Positions 1 through 9,579 of a stretch of DNA of 64,000 bases are shown here, piece by piece; within the stretch, counting starts at the first letter, position 1, and every line of letters begins with the position of its first letter. Made by a program: the position numbers and the translations under genes. The notes below the pieces were generated by a model, which was not told the DNA's origin, did no database searches, and saw only the letters and a program-made list of their open reading frames with translations. This DNA is from Prevotella sp. Its GTDB lineage: Bacteria; Bacteroidota; Bacteroidia; Bacteroidales; Dysgonomonadaceae. The stretch is taken from the NCBI GenBank assembly GCA_031285905.1, contig JAITVH010000136.1, forward strand, positions 1 through 64,000, in the 5' to 3' direction.

Positions 1-1144
1 TAATATGTTTGTTTAGGATAACCAGCACTTTCTGACCGAAGGATTGCATATTTTCAATGTGTTTATCAAGGTTATCGAACCCGGCTTTCAATCCCTCAAT
101 ATTCTCTTTCTTAATATCCTCAACCGGTACATTGCCATGCATTTTCAGTGCTTGTGTAGTCACTACAATTACTGTCAACTTAGGTGTAATGCCAGCTTTA
201 CGGCACTTGATATTAAAGAACTTCTCCGCCCCAAGATCTGCGCCAAATCCTGCTTCTGTGATTACATAGTCAGCGTGTGACATCGCCATCTTGGTGGCAA
301 TAATGGAATTACAGCCATGAGCTATGTTAGCAAAAGGGCCTCCATGTATGACGGCAGGGGTATGCTCGGCTGTTTGCACCAGATTGGGGTTTATAGCATC
401 TTTTAGCAATACAGTGATTGCTCCCGTTATTTCCAGGTCATCGACAGTAAAGATATCCTCGTTTTGCTTATATCCGAGTATGATTTTCCCTATTTTCCTT
501 TTCAGATCGTCGATATCTTTCGACAGGCAAAGAATAGCCATTATCTCCGAAGCCGGAGTTATCTCAAAGCCGGATTCGGCAGGGATACCATTAGCCGAAC
601 CATTCAATCCTGTGACTATATACCTGAGGTTTCTGTCATTTATGTCCAGAACCCTTTTCCAAACAACTTCCTTCAGGTATTCACCCGTTTCTTTTGCACG
701 GTATAAATAGTTATCCAGCAAAGCCGAGATCATATTATGGGCTGAGGTAATGGCATGGAAGTCCCCCGTGAAATGCAGATTAATATCTTCCATAGGCAAT
801 ACTTGTGCATATCCGCCTCCGGCTGCACCGCCCTTCATCCCAAAACACGGGCCTAGCGAAGGCTCACGAAGAGCGATCACGGCCTTTTTTCCGATTTTAT
901 TAAGTCCCATAGCCAAGCCTATCGACATGGTAGTCTTGCCTACGCCTGCTTTGGTGGGTGTTATTGCTGTGACTAGAATAAGATTACTGTTGTTTACTTT
1001 CTCTTCATCTATTTCCGAGACAGGAACCTTGGCAATATATTTCCCGTAGTTATAGATATCCTCAGGATCTATATTGATTCCTTTAGCAATATCTGTAATA
1101 TTATCGAGTTTTATTTCTCTGGCAATTTCAATGTCACTTTTCAT
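1..1144 (-). CDS. fhs: Formate-tetrahydrofolate ligase, 5' part (runs off the left edge)
   Basis: ATP-dependent ligation of formate to tetrahydrofolate, giving 10-formyl-THF in cytosolic one-carbon metabolism. Reading the minus strand from 1144 gives [20 protein letters not shown] and an open frame to the window edge, about 381 of the roughly 555 residues usual for the family. Family signatures are visible: a P-loop-like [15 protein letters not shown] near residue 65, then [19 protein letters not shown], and later [16 protein letters not shown]. An in-frame ATG four codons upstream (1156) is also possible. A TATCTTTG box sits just upstream on the same strand. The 3' third is outside the window. 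Confidence 0.95.
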   Translation of the reverse strand, partial: MKSDIEIAREIKLDNITDIAKGINIDPEDIYNYGKYIAKVPVSEIDEEKVNNSNLILVTAITPTKAGVGKTTMSIGLAMGLNKIGKKAVIALREPSLGPCFGMKGGAAGGGYAQVLPMEDINLHFTGDFHAITSAHNMISALLDNYLYRAKETGEYLKEVVWKRVLDINDRNLRYIVTGLNGSANGIPAESGFEITPASEIMAILCLSKDIDDLKRKIGKIILGYKQNEDIFTVDDLEITGAITVLLKDAINPNLVQTAEHTPAVIHGGPFANIAHGCNSIIATKMAMSHADYVITEAGFGADLGAEKFFNIKCRKAGITPKLTVIVVTTQALKMHGNVPVEDIKKENIEGLKAGFDNLDKHIENMQSFGQKVLVILNKHI

Positions 1145-1172
1145 GTTTGGCACCATGTTATAATTAGGAATA

Positions 1173-1180
1173 CAAAGATA
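1173..1180 (-). promoter_or_regulatory. Putative -7 box of the fhs promoter
   Basis: The minus strand reads TATCTTTG, a full match to the Bacteroidota TAnnTTTG element. It would give a leader of roughly 10-25 nt depending on which fhs start is used. No TTTG was found at the expected -33 distance. Confidence 0.4.
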
Positions 1181-1243
1181 CAAATTATAACTAATGCTAT
1201 AGATGCTGAGCAGGAGTTTTTAAGGATTAAGGAATCACTGGTT

Positions 1244-1292
1244 AAAACGCAATAGAGAACGCATCTTTTTGATGCGTTCTCTATTGCGTTTT
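1244..1292 (-). terminator. Strong hairpin downstream of the DUF1254 gene pair
   Basis: A perfect 22-bp inverted repeat (1244-1265 and 1271-1292) closes a 5-nt loop. On the minus strand the stem ends in a short T run. It lies about 45 bp past the DUF1254 stop codon and isolates that pair from fhs. The stem is longer than is typical for an intrinsic terminator. Confidence 0.75.
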
Positions 1293-1336
1293 GTGTCCTG
1301 AAAGTTTATAGTATTAAAGCAAACACTGCAATACTA

Positions 1337-2818
1337 TTATTTCACTTCCATTACATCGTCCATCTTCCAGCTCTTGTCGAAATAAGGTTCGGTTGGGCCG
1401 TAGAGGCGCAGGTATGCGAACCAGTGGCGTCCCGGAACGGTCTGTACCCAGTTTTTCTCCTTGCCGGCCGGGGTGGTGGGGCTGAAGTAGAGGTCTACCG
1501 ATCCGTCGGCGTTCTTCACCACATCCTTGCGCGACGACTGGTCGGCGTTCTTCTGGTCGTTGACGATTAGGCAGCGGGTTTCGGAATCGTACACCGTTAC
1601 AGACCAGAAATGGGCTGCGGGTGGGTTGGCCGGAATATGAAGTGTGTAGCTTTTCGCACCGTCGAGCCATGCGCCGCTGTTGTCAGTGTAGCTTCCCAGG
1701 TAAGCCTGACCCTCGCCGGGGGTTTTGGAGATCATGGCGGCGGAGAATGTGACGGCTTCGTAGAAATAGGCCGTGCGCTGCATCAACTCCTCGTAGGTGC
1801 CCGTGCGCTGGGCGGCGTTATCCATTGTGATCACATACTCCCATCCCCTGTCGCTCCAATGCTTGATGTCCGCGAAACGCTTGTCGAAGGTGACGGCCTG
1901 TGTCATCAATTCGCCGTATTTGGCACCGTCCAACAACGCTTTCTTCTGCGTTTCGGTCGGATTGAAAGGCTTACCTTTCTCTATGCCGAGGTTTCGCAAC
2001 ATGGCCATGTAGAACATATTACGTTCCTGCACCGGCTCTTCCTGAATGATGGCGTGCAGGCGCACCCAGTAGTTCATCCCTTTGGGCTGGCCGAGCAGGT
2101 AATCCTTGCCTGCGGGCGGAGTCAACACCTTGTTCTGCGCAGGTTTGGTGCGGGTGGAATAAGGGTAGATTTTGATCTGGGCGATGATCTCTTTCGCCTT
2201 CGCGGGATCGGGATCGAGGATGCGCAGACCGAGGAAGGTATTGTTCATGTGGCACTTCACAGGGGTGTAACCCGGCAGTTTTACATCGGCATCCTTGCCC
2301 TCGGGCGGTGTGAGCAGGTATTTGGCCGGTTGGCCTTTGGCTGCACCCATTTCGCCCATCACGGCGGTTTCCTGCTGCCACATGTCCGTCACGCCGCCGG
2401 CCACGCTGCCCGCAGGAAGTTCGACGATAAACGCGCCGTCTTTAGCCATGTCTATGAACGACACCAGATAAGGGGTGGTGGCGTTGGCCGTGAGGATTTT
2501 AATGAGGTTTTCGTAGCCGGTGTACAACACGATATCGCCGCTTTTGGCTCCCATCACATTGAACTGGGCATATTCCCATTGTGCAAAAGATACTAACGGA
2601 ATTGCCCACATATATGTTTGACACGCCTGCTGGAAAGCCAGTTCGCTGTAGATTTTGTCTATGTCGCTTTTGGCCACCACATCACCGTCCATAGTGATCG
2701 GACCGAAAGGGGTTTGTACCACATTGCCTTCAGGCTGCTGAGGAGCATTGGGAGTGCCGCAACCGGTTACGAAAAGGGCCACAAGCCCCGTTACGATCAA
2801 TACATTTTTTTTCATCAT
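1337..2818 (-). CDS. DUF1254/DUF1214 domain lipoprotein (second of a pair)
   Basis: 493-aa exported protein. The N-terminus has a signal peptide with a lipobox (FVTGC, Cys20), so it is probably a lipoprotein. The N-terminal half looks like DUF1254 (TYMWAIPLVSFAQWEY at about residue 67). The C-terminal half looks like DUF1214 (HFWSVTVYDSETR and the ending RLYGPTEPYFDKSWK). No enzymatic function is established for these domains. It follows the paralogue at 2830-4452 after only 11 bp, so they form an operon. The gene is GC-rich compared with its surroundings (40 of 60 bases are G/C in 2341-2400), which suggests acquisition by transfer. An ATG one codon in (2815) is an alternative start. Confidence 0.85.
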   Translation of the reverse strand: MMKKNVLIVTGLVALFVTGCGTPNAPQQPEGNVVQTPFGPITMDGDVVAKSDIDKIYSELAFQQACQTYMWAIPLVSFAQWEYAQFNVMGAKSGDIVLYTGYENLIKILTANATTPYLVSFIDMAKDGAFIVELPAGSVAGGVTDMWQQETAVMGEMGAAKGQPAKYLLTPPEGKDADVKLPGYTPVKCHMNNTFLGLRILDPDPAKAKEIIAQIKIYPYSTRTKPAQNKVLTPPAGKDYLLGQPKGMNYWVRLHAIIQEEPVQERNMFYMAMLRNLGIEKGKPFNPTETQKKALLDGAKYGELMTQAVTFDKRFADIKHWSDRGWEYVITMDNAAQRTGTYEELMQRTAYFYEAVTFSAAMISKTPGEGQAYLGSYTDNSGAWLDGAKSYTLHIPANPPAAHFWSVTVYDSETRCLIVNDQKNADQSSRKDVVKNADGSVDLYFSPTTPAGKEKNWVQTVPGRHWFAYLRLYGPTEPYFDKSWKMDDVMEVK

Positions 2819-2829
2819 TTTTTTGATTG

Positions 2830-4452
2830 TTATTTTACTTCTTCAATTTCTCCTACCTTCCACGTCTTGTCAAAGAACGACGGTAGTGGGCTATATAAAC
2901 GGATCAATGTAAACCAGCCTTTTCCGGGCGTAGTCTGAATCCAGTTGCCTTCCTTCGCTTCCGCAGGTTTTTTAGGCCCGAACCAAACCACGGTGGAACC
3001 GTCGGTTTCGGTAACGGCAGCAGGAGTGGGATAATTCTGGCTTCCCGAGCGTGGAAACAGTTGCGGGGTTTCGAGCATCGAGCGGGTTTGGTTATCGTAC
3101 ACCGTCAGCGACCAAAACTTAGCGGCCGGAATGCCTTTGGGTAGAACAACCTTATAGGTCTTGGCGCCGTCCAGGGCTACGCCTTTCGAATCGAAGAAAG
3201 CACCCAGGTATTGCGAGCCTATGTTCGGCAAACGCATACACATGGCGGGTGTGATCCCGGTGGCCGTGTAAAACATACCGATGCGCGAGTTCAGTTTGGC
3301 AGCGCCGTCACTGGGATATTGCTTCAATCCTTCTTTGGTGATTTCCGGTGGCGGTGTCATAAACTCATATCCGCCGACGAACAGCGAGTTTACCCATTGG
3401 GAGTTGGCCCCATAATAACCGAAGTTTTCACTTTGACGCGGAGCGAACGAGATGGTGCGGCTGGCTGCATTGCCTATGGCGGCCGCTTCCACCAATATTT
3501 TTTTCATCCGCTCATCGGGGGCGAACGTCTTTCCTTTTACAATGCCGATGGCATATAGTTGTCCGGAAATTTCCGGGTCGAGCGCTTCGGCGGGCTCAGC
3601 TTGCACGGCCTTATCCAGCATTTCGAAGAAGGAATAATCGGCGGGCGGGATTGTATTCATCACGCGGTCGCTTCCCTCGTGGAATTTGACTTCGGTGGGT
3701 TTTTGAAGTTGTCCCAATGTACTTTCACCTGCAAGGAACGAGGCGATAGTCGTACCATAGCCGCCCGGAGTGAACGGATATATTTTTAACGTCGTTTTCA
3801 CGGCTTTATCTACTTCCGTAATCGGTTGCTCATCGATAAATGCACGACCGAGCAGAGACACACGGTTTGTCCGCGAATGGCGAACAAAGTAACCTTCGGA
3901 GGGTAGTTGTCCTTTATAACCGGGAGGGACGATCAGGTATTTTCCACCCAGGCCGCGGTCGGCACCCGGAACCCCGAAGTCGCCGACCCAGTGCCACCAC
4001 ATATCGTCGAAGACTCCTAACGAGTTGGGAGGCGTTTCAACCACCAGCGGGCCGTTGCTTAAGTCTAGAAAAGTCCAGAAATAGTAGGTATCCGCGTTAG
4101 CCGTAAGGAAAAGCGACTTGCTGTTCATCAATTTGGAGAACACCAGCACCTCGTTGTCTTTAATGCCTTGCTCTAAGAATCCGTTGCGTATGGCATACTG
4201 CGAAACAGCGGGATAACCGTTGATGAAAGCGTCCACACCACGGAGATAGTCCAATTCATTCCAAAGCGCCTGCGCCGTTTTGCCGGAAGGTACGCCGTCC
4301 TTAAATTCCAAGGTTCCCAAATGGGAAGTTTGTGTTTTGTCGGGAGTTGAAATAGATTTCATCGTTTGCGGGGAAACCTGTGCCTGTAACACTGTACAGC
4401 CGGATATTACCAGCATGAAAGCGACAGTTTTGAGACAAGAGTTAATAGTCAT
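2830..4452 (-). CDS. DUF1254/DUF1214 domain exported protein (first of a pair)
   Basis: 540-aa paralogue of the next gene. The N-terminus has a hydrophobic signal with a possible lipobox (VISGC, Cys19); an alternative signal-peptidase I site follows at LQA-Q. DUF1254-like region: FINGYPAVSQYAIRNG and YYFWTFLDLSNGPLVVETPP. DUF1214-like region: AAKFWSLTVYDNQTRSMLE and RLYSPLPSFFDKTWK, which matches the partner's ending closely. It heads a two-gene operon. G/C content is high (34 of 60 in 3901-3960) against AT-rich flanks. Biochemical role unknown; inferred to be envelope-associated. Confidence 0.85.
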   Translation of the reverse strand: MTINSCLKTVAFMLVISGCTVLQAQVSPQTMKSISTPDKTQTSHLGTLEFKDGVPSGKTAQALWNELDYLRGVDAFINGYPAVSQYAIRNGFLEQGIKDNEVLVFSKLMNSKSLFLTANADTYYFWTFLDLSNGPLVVETPPNSLGVFDDMWWHWVGDFGVPGADRGLGGKYLIVPPGYKGQLPSEGYFVRHSRTNRVSLLGRAFIDEQPITEVDKAVKTTLKIYPFTPGGYGTTIASFLAGESTLGQLQKPTEVKFHEGSDRVMNTIPPADYSFFEMLDKAVQAEPAEALDPEISGQLYAIGIVKGKTFAPDERMKKILVEAAAIGNAASRTISFAPRQSENFGYYGANSQWVNSLFVGGYEFMTPPPEITKEGLKQYPSDGAAKLNSRIGMFYTATGITPAMCMRLPNIGSQYLGAFFDSKGVALDGAKTYKVVLPKGIPAAKFWSLTVYDNQTRSMLETPQLFPRSGSQNYPTPAAVTETDGSTVVWFGPKKPAEAKEGNWIQTTPGKGWFTLIRLYSPLPSFFDKTWKVGEIEEVK

Positions 4453-4801
4453 TCTATTATTTTTTAATTAGATAAATTATTAAAATATTACTGTCCGGCA
4501 TTTGACATACAAATTCCATTCCATTGAATATCAAATGCGTATGAAATGTAAATTCATATCAATTAACAGCCATATAAGGCTTTTTGTTTATATATGGATT
4601 TTTATTTAACAGATTACACGGACGGCTGTAAAACGACATAGGCCAATCCTAGTTTGACAACGCCAAAACATCGTGCAATAATCTTGGCTTTAACGGCATT
4701 GGCGACAGAGGATTTATTAAAGTTTAATCCTGTTAATAGATTGTATTTCATTTTGCTTCACTACATTTGTGTTTTACAATATGTAATAATTTGCTAACTG
4801 C
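4453..4801. other. Divergent intergenic region
   Basis: AT-rich 349-bp stretch between the divergent DUF1254 pair and the YciO/Sua5 gene. It holds the promoter-like element listed at 4741-4769. I see no ORF, RNA gene or repeat in the rest. Confidence 0.6.
4741..4769 (+). promoter_or_regulatory. Putative Bacteroidota-type promoter of the YciO/Sua5 gene
   Basis: TTG at 4741-4743, an 18-bp spacer, then TACATTTG at 4762-4769, matching TAnnTTTG. The predicted transcript start leaves a leader of about 25 nt before the ATG at 4802. Confidence 0.5.
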
Positions 4802-5404
4802 ATGCTGATTAAACTATACGAAGAAAACCCGAACAGGAGAGAAATAGACCGGGTGATACAAGTGCTCAAAAACGGGGGTCTTATTATTTATCCCACCGAT
4901 ACGGTATATGCTATCGGGTGCGATGCATTAAATGTGCGTTCGGTAGAAGAGGTATGCAGGATAAAGAATATTAATCCGATGAAGGCGCACCTCTCTATTA
5001 TCTGCAACGACCTGAGTGCGGTAAGTGAATATGCCAGAATGGATGATGCGACATTCAAGTTGATGAAAAAGAATCTGCCCGGCCCTTTTACTTTCATCCT
5101 CAATACAGCATCGACCCTACCAAAGATTTATAAGAACAGGAAGACAGTCGGAATACGTATACCGGACAATAATATCATACAAGAATTAGTTAGAGAATTG
5201 GGGAACCCCATAATGACAACATCGTTAAAAGATGAAGTAATAGAATACACGACAGATCCCGAGTTGATCCACGAAAAATACGAGTATATTGTCGGTGTAG
5301 TTATTGACGGAGGATATGGAGGTACTGATGTGTCTACAATAATAGATTGCACGGGGGAAGAACTGGAAATAACCCGTCAGGGTAAAGGTGAATTAATTTT
5401 GTAA
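4802..5404 (+). CDS. YciO/Sua5/YrdC family protein (L-threonylcarbamoyladenylate synthase-like)
   Basis: 200-aa cytosolic protein with one YrdC fold. The family makes threonylcarbamoyl-AMP for the t6A37 modification of ANN-decoding tRNAs. The motif PTDTVYAIGC at residues 31-40 forms the nucleotide/threonine site, and GIRIPDN and TTSLKDEV are further family blocks. It resembles the YciO branch (for example RLMK..PGPFTFIL) and lacks the C-terminal Sua5 domain. YciO proteins may be poor t6A synthases, so this may not be the organism's principal enzyme. The last codons overlap the -33 element of the next gene's promoter. Confidence 0.85.
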   Translation: MLIKLYEENPNRREIDRVIQVLKNGGLIIYPTDTVYAIGCDALNVRSVEEVCRIKNINPMKAHLSIICNDLSAVSEYARMDDATFKLMKKNLPGPFTFILNTASTLPKIYKNRKTVGIRIPDNNIIQELVRELGNPIMTTSLKDEVIEYTTDPELIHEKYEYIVGVVIDGGYGGTDVSTIIDCTGEELEITRQGKGELIL

Positions 5405-5428
5405 AAGAGTATTAAATCCATATATTTG
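5398..5428 (+). promoter_or_regulatory. Consensus Bacteroidota promoter of the S41 peptidase gene
   Basis: TTTG at 5398-5401, exactly 19 bp of spacer, then TATATTTG at 5421-5428: a full match to the TTTG/TAnnTTTG consensus of the Bacteroidota primary sigma factor. The -33 element lies on the last codons of the upstream gene. The leader to the ATG at 5501 would be about 65 nt. Confidence 0.7.
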
Positions 5429-5500
5429 CAAACGGCTATAATCCGCAATAAATAACGAGCAAATTGCTTATAATGATATTTTAAACATAAAATTGAGAAT

Positions 5501-7027
5501 ATGAAATTGAGAACTATATTCTATTTGTTGATGCTGGTCACTCCATTCCTTTTTGTTTCATGTAGCGATAAGAATGACGATGACGACGATGATGATAACA
5601 CCGGACCTACGGAAAAAACGAATAATGAAATCACTAACGAGTGGATTCATGACCAGATGAAACGTGTTTATCTGTGGAATGACGAATTGCCGGCATCTCC
5701 TAATTACAAACAAGATCCTGAAAGCTTTTTTAAAAGTATCCTTTCTAGTAAAGACCTCTTTTCGTGGATAGAAAAAGATAAATCCAAAACAACTAAAAGC
5801 CGGGCAGCTACCGGAAAATATATTGGTTTCACATACTTACCTATGGGGTATTTCGAAACAGATGAGACTGAATATAGTTCGGCAGGTTTTTTTGTAACGT
5901 CCGTGCAGGAAAACAGTGATGCATATGATAAGGGACTGAGAAGAGGACAAATCATATATAAAGTAAATAATACGGAAATAACAGGTGAAAATTATCTGGA
6001 TTTATTAGAAGAAGGTTCTTCTTTTACGCTTTCGGTCTATAATCTGGAAGGAAAGAAGGTCACTCTTCCTGCTATATCGGCTAATGCACTGACTGATTCA
6101 CCTATCGTATACAGTGAGGTTATGGAGGTGAATGATATCAAAATCGGCTATCTGGTATATAACTCTTTTACCAGAGGTACAGATGACGATGGAAAGGATT
6201 TTACCTACGATATAGAATTGATGCAGACAATCGCGAATATGGGCGATGTACAAGAATTTATCCTCGATTTGCGTTACAATCCGGGAGGATACCTCTCCAC
6301 AGCAATTGACCTTGCCAGCGCATTAGTTCCTAACAGGAGTACAGAAAATATATTTGTTTCCGAAAAATATAACAAATACTTTGGAGATTCTCTTGAAACT
6401 AAATTCGGTAAAGGTATATTCGATAGCTACTTCATGAATGTGGCATATGGTACGAACACACAAATACCGAGGCTCAATCTTAGCCGTTTATATGTGATAG
6501 CTACCGCTAACAGTGCATCGGCCAGTGAAGCCATCATTAATGGTCTGAATCCTTATTTCGGTAACGGAGCCCAATTGTATCATATAGGTGAAACTACTGT
6601 AGGTAAAGACCAGGCTTCTATTACAGTGAAGTCAACGAACGAGAAAATATTGTGGCAGTTACAGCCGATCGTGTCCAGAGTGACAAACTCGAAAGGAGAA
6701 GGTAACTATACGAATGGTATAAAACCGGATATTTCTGCTTCCGAATGGGAAGAATGTTATACAATGGTAGATGCCCAATATATGGATGGAACTAAAGTGA
6801 GGGTTCCTGCTGCCAGCCCATGGGTAGGCGGAATGGTGGAACTGGGAAGTCCTGATGAACCGCTATTGGCTGTAGCTCTGGAACATATTACCACAGGTGC
6901 CGTTAAGGACAGAAAAGTTAAATCTGCAATATCAACCGGAACTAAAAAACGTATTTCTCCTTTGAAATATGAAGGAAGCCGCTATAAAACAATTATAGAC
7001 GAAGACAGATTTAAAGATCCTAAATAA
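5501..7027 (+). CDS. S41 family C-terminal processing-type peptidase, probable surface lipoprotein
   Basis: 508-aa exported serine protease. Signal peptide with lipobox FVSC (Cys21). Cys21 is followed by SDKNDDDDDDD, which resembles the acidic lipoprotein export signal that sends Bacteroidota lipoproteins to the cell surface. A PDZ-like segment lies around residues 120-190 (SAGFFVTSVQENSDAYDKGL). The S41 domain follows: FILDLRYNPGGY, then NSASASEAIING carrying the nucleophilic Ser, and TVGKDQ, which may supply the catalytic Lys. It has its own consensus promoter, and thrA starts 23 bp downstream, so read-through into thrA is likely. Substrate unknown. Confidence 0.9.
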   Translation: MKLRTIFYLLMLVTPFLFVSCSDKNDDDDDDDNTGPTEKTNNEITNEWIHDQMKRVYLWNDELPASPNYKQDPESFFKSILSSKDLFSWIEKDKSKTTKSRAATGKYIGFTYLPMGYFETDETEYSSAGFFVTSVQENSDAYDKGLRRGQIIYKVNNTEITGENYLDLLEEGSSFTLSVYNLEGKKVTLPAISANALTDSPIVYSEVMEVNDIKIGYLVYNSFTRGTDDDGKDFTYDIELMQTIANMGDVQEFILDLRYNPGGYLSTAIDLASALVPNRSTENIFVSEKYNKYFGDSLETKFGKGIFDSYFMNVAYGTNTQIPRLNLSRLYVIATANSASASEAIINGLNPYFGNGAQLYHIGETTVGKDQASITVKSTNEKILWQLQPIVSRVTNSKGEGNYTNGIKPDISASEWEECYTMVDAQYMDGTKVRVPAASPWVGGMVELGSPDEPLLAVALEHITTGAVKDRKVKSAISTGTKKRISPLKYEGSRYKTIIDEDRFKDPK

Positions 7028-7050
7028 TATAAATAAGACAATATATACGA

Positions 7051-9492
7051 ATGAAAGTTATGAAATTTGGCGGAACCTCGGTAGGTTCCGCCAGCAATAT
7101 TGATAATGTAAAAAAAATAGTCAATGCGGTAGGTGAGCCGTCAGTAGTTGTTGTTTCTGCTTTCAAAGGTATAACGGATAAATTGTTAAAGACCTCCTGT
7201 CTGGCCGCCGCCGGAGATTATGATTACGAAAAAGAATTCAGGGAGATAGTAGAGCAGCATGTGATCGTTGTTTTCAAGCTGAATATACCGGAACATCGGC
7301 GCGAAGAACTGAGCAGGGGAGTAAATAAACTACTCGAAGAACTGAGGAATATCTTCAAAGGGGTATTTCTTATAAACGACCTTTCTCCTAAGACATCAGA
7401 TAAGATTGTGAGCTATGGCGAGAGGCTTTCATTACTCATCATCAGCTATGCTCTGGCTGATTATGATGTGTTGGATGCAACGGAACTGATCAAGACCGAT
7501 TGCGCTTTTGGGAAGCATACTCCCGATATGGAGGTGTCTTATAAACTGATAAAAGATGCTTATATAAATTCTTCAGGAAAAGTGCTGGTCGCCGGATTCG
7601 TATCTTCCTGTAAGACTACTGGGGAAATAACAAACCTCGGCAGGGGAGGGTCTGATTATACTGCTGCTATATTTGCGTCGGCTCTCGATGCCAATATTCT
7701 GGAGATATGGTCTGATGTGGATGGATTTATGTCTGCCGACCCGAAAGTGATAAACAACACACATGTAATCGAAACCTTATCTTTTACAGAAGCTACCGAA
7801 TTGTGTAATTTCGGGGCAAAGGTTATTTATCCGCCTACTATATTCCCAGTTTATCACAAGAATATCCCTATCCGCATAAAGAATACTTTCAAACCTGACG
7901 CTCCCGGCACTTATATATCCCACGATGGTAGCCAGAAGAAAAGCAAGGCATTAATAAAAGGGATATCTTCCATCTCCGACTCGTGCCTTATTACTGTGCA
8001 GGGGCTTGGTATGGTAGGTATTATCGGCGTCAATTTCAGAATATTCAGGGCGTTGGCTAAGAATGGTATCAGCGTTTTCCTTGTTTCTCAGGCATCATCC
8101 GAAAACAGTACGTCTATCGGTGTACGTTCTGTCGATGCAGACCTTGCGGTAAAAGTTCTGGAAGAAGAATTTGAAAAGGAGATAATGCTTGGCAGTATCA
8201 ACCGTGTGCTGCTCGAAACCGATCTGGCTACAGTAGCCATCGTAGGTGAAAACATGAAATATACTCCCGGCATTGCGGGCAAGCTCTTCGAGACGTTAGG
8301 CAAAAGTGGGATAAGCGTTATCGCATGTGCGCAGGGTGCTTCGGAAGTAAATATCTCTTTCGTGATTAAGAATAAATACTTGCGGAAAGCATTGAACTCC
8401 ATTCACGACTCTTTCTTCCTGTCTGAATACAAGGCACTCAATCTTTTTATTGTTGGTATAGGAACAGTAGGCAGTAGCCTGATTGAGCAGATACGGCAGC
8501 AACAGCCTAAACTGATGGAGCAATATGCCCTCAAGCTCAATGTGGTGGGTATAGCACGCGGAAGCAAGGCTTTGTTGTGCAGAGAAGGTATTAAGCTGGA
8601 TAATTATAGGGAAGAACTCGATGAGAAGGGAATCCCCAGTTCTCCCGAAATACTGCGTGATGCGATCATTAATATGAATATATTTAATGCTGTATTTGTA
8701 GATTGTACAGCCAGTGAGCCGGTATCGCAAATATATGGAGACCTGATGTCGAAGAGTATATCTGTGGTTACGGCTAATAAAGTCGCTGCATCGTCTGCCT
8801 ATGATAACTATATCGGATTGAAGAATACAGCGCGCGAACGCAATGTTAAGTTCCTTTTCGAAACGAATGTGGGAGCCGGTCTGCCGATCATAAACACAAT
8901 GAATTCCCTGGTCAATTCGGGAGATAAGATCGTGAAAATAGAAGCCGTATTGTCAGGCACTCTCAATTATATATTCAATACTATCAGTAAAGATATACCA
9001 TTCAGCAAGGCTATCCTTATGGCCAAGGAGTGCGGATTCTCCGAACCGGATCCCCGTATCGACCTGAGTGGGATGGATGTTGTCCGCAAACTGGTAATCC
9101 TGACACGCGAAGCCGGATATAAGGTGGAACAACAGGATGTGACGAAAAATCTTTTCATCCCTAAAAAATACTTTGATGGTTCTATCGAAGAATTCTGGGC
9201 TACTATCAGCCAATTAGATGCAGAGTTTGAAGACAGGCGCAAGAAACTCGAAGAAGAACATAAACGTTTGCGTTTCGTAGCTAAATATGAGAACGGAAGC
9301 TGTGAAGTAGGCTTGCAGGAAGTATCACAAAACCATCCATTTTATGACCTGGAGGGCAGCAACAATATAATACAGATCACTACCGAACGGTATAACGAAT
9401 ACCCGATGATAATAAAAGGTTATGGGGCGGGAGCAGGTGTTACGGCTGCCGGGGTATTCTCCGATATCATTAGTATAGCTAATATTAGGTAA
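7051..9492 (+). CDS. thrA: Bifunctional aspartate kinase / homoserine dehydrogenase I
   Basis: 813-aa cytosolic fusion catalysing the first and third steps from aspartate to homoserine, the precursor of threonine and methionine. The N-terminal aspartokinase has KFGGTSVG (residues 5-12), GRGGSDYTA and a paired ACT regulatory region (about 310-450, with SENSTSIGV and ASEVNISFV). The C-terminal homoserine dehydrogenase starts with the NAD(P) motif GIGTVG at 469-474 and contains TANKVA, FETNVGAG and LSGTLNYIFN. The length is normal for the fusion. The ATG at 7051 puts KFGGTS at the expected place. An intrinsic terminator follows. Allosteric control through the ACT domains is known for the family. 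Confidence 0.97.
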   Translation: MKVMKFGGTSVGSASNIDNVKKIVNAVGEPSVVVVSAFKGITDKLLKTSCLAAAGDYDYEKEFREIVEQHVIVVFKLNIPEHRREELSRGVNKLLEELRNIFKGVFLINDLSPKTSDKIVSYGERLSLLIISYALADYDVLDATELIKTDCAFGKHTPDMEVSYKLIKDAYINSSGKVLVAGFVSSCKTTGEITNLGRGGSDYTAAIFASALDANILEIWSDVDGFMSADPKVINNTHVIETLSFTEATELCNFGAKVIYPPTIFPVYHKNIPIRIKNTFKPDAPGTYISHDGSQKKSKALIKGISSISDSCLITVQGLGMVGIIGVNFRIFRALAKNGISVFLVSQASSENSTSIGVRSVDADLAVKVLEEEFEKEIMLGSINRVLLETDLATVAIVGENMKYTPGIAGKLFETLGKSGISVIACAQGASEVNISFVIKNKYLRKALNSIHDSFFLSEYKALNLFIVGIGTVGSSLIEQIRQQQPKLMEQYALKLNVVGIARGSKALLCREGIKLDNYREELDEKGIPSSPEILRDAIINMNIFNAVFVDCTASEPVSQIYGDLMSKSISVVTANKVAASSAYDNYIGLKNTARERNVKFLFETNVGAGLPIINTMNSLVNSGDKIVKIEAVLSGTLNYIFNTISKDIPFSKAILMAKECGFSEPDPRIDLSGMDVVRKLVILTREAGYKVEQQDVTKNLFIPKKYFDGSIEEFWATISQLDAEFEDRRKKLEEEHKRLRFVAKYENGSCEVGLQEVSQNHPFYDLEGSNNIIQITTERYNEYPMIIKGYGAGAGVTAAGVFSDIISIANIR

Positions 9493-9528
9493 GTCGTTGA
9501 TTGGATATAGAGGAAGAAATTATAATTG

Positions 9529-9570
9529 AACAAAGCGAGCCCTTTATTAAAAAGCTCGCTTTGTTTTTTT
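9529..9570 (+). terminator. Intrinsic terminator after thrA
   Basis: A perfect 12-bp stem (AACAAAGCGAGC at 9529-9540, GCTCGCTTTGTT at 9554-9565) is followed by a run of T. It ends the S41-thrA transcript; the convergent surface-protein gene stops 10 bp further on. Confidence 0.85.
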
Positions 9571-9579
9571 CTATTGTTC

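Noticed and set aside
1610..2596. 328-codon plus-strand ORF opposite the DUF1254 gene
   Set aside because: It is antisense to a well-supported lipoprotein gene, has no recognisable domains, and is explained by the high G/C content and codon pattern of the real gene.
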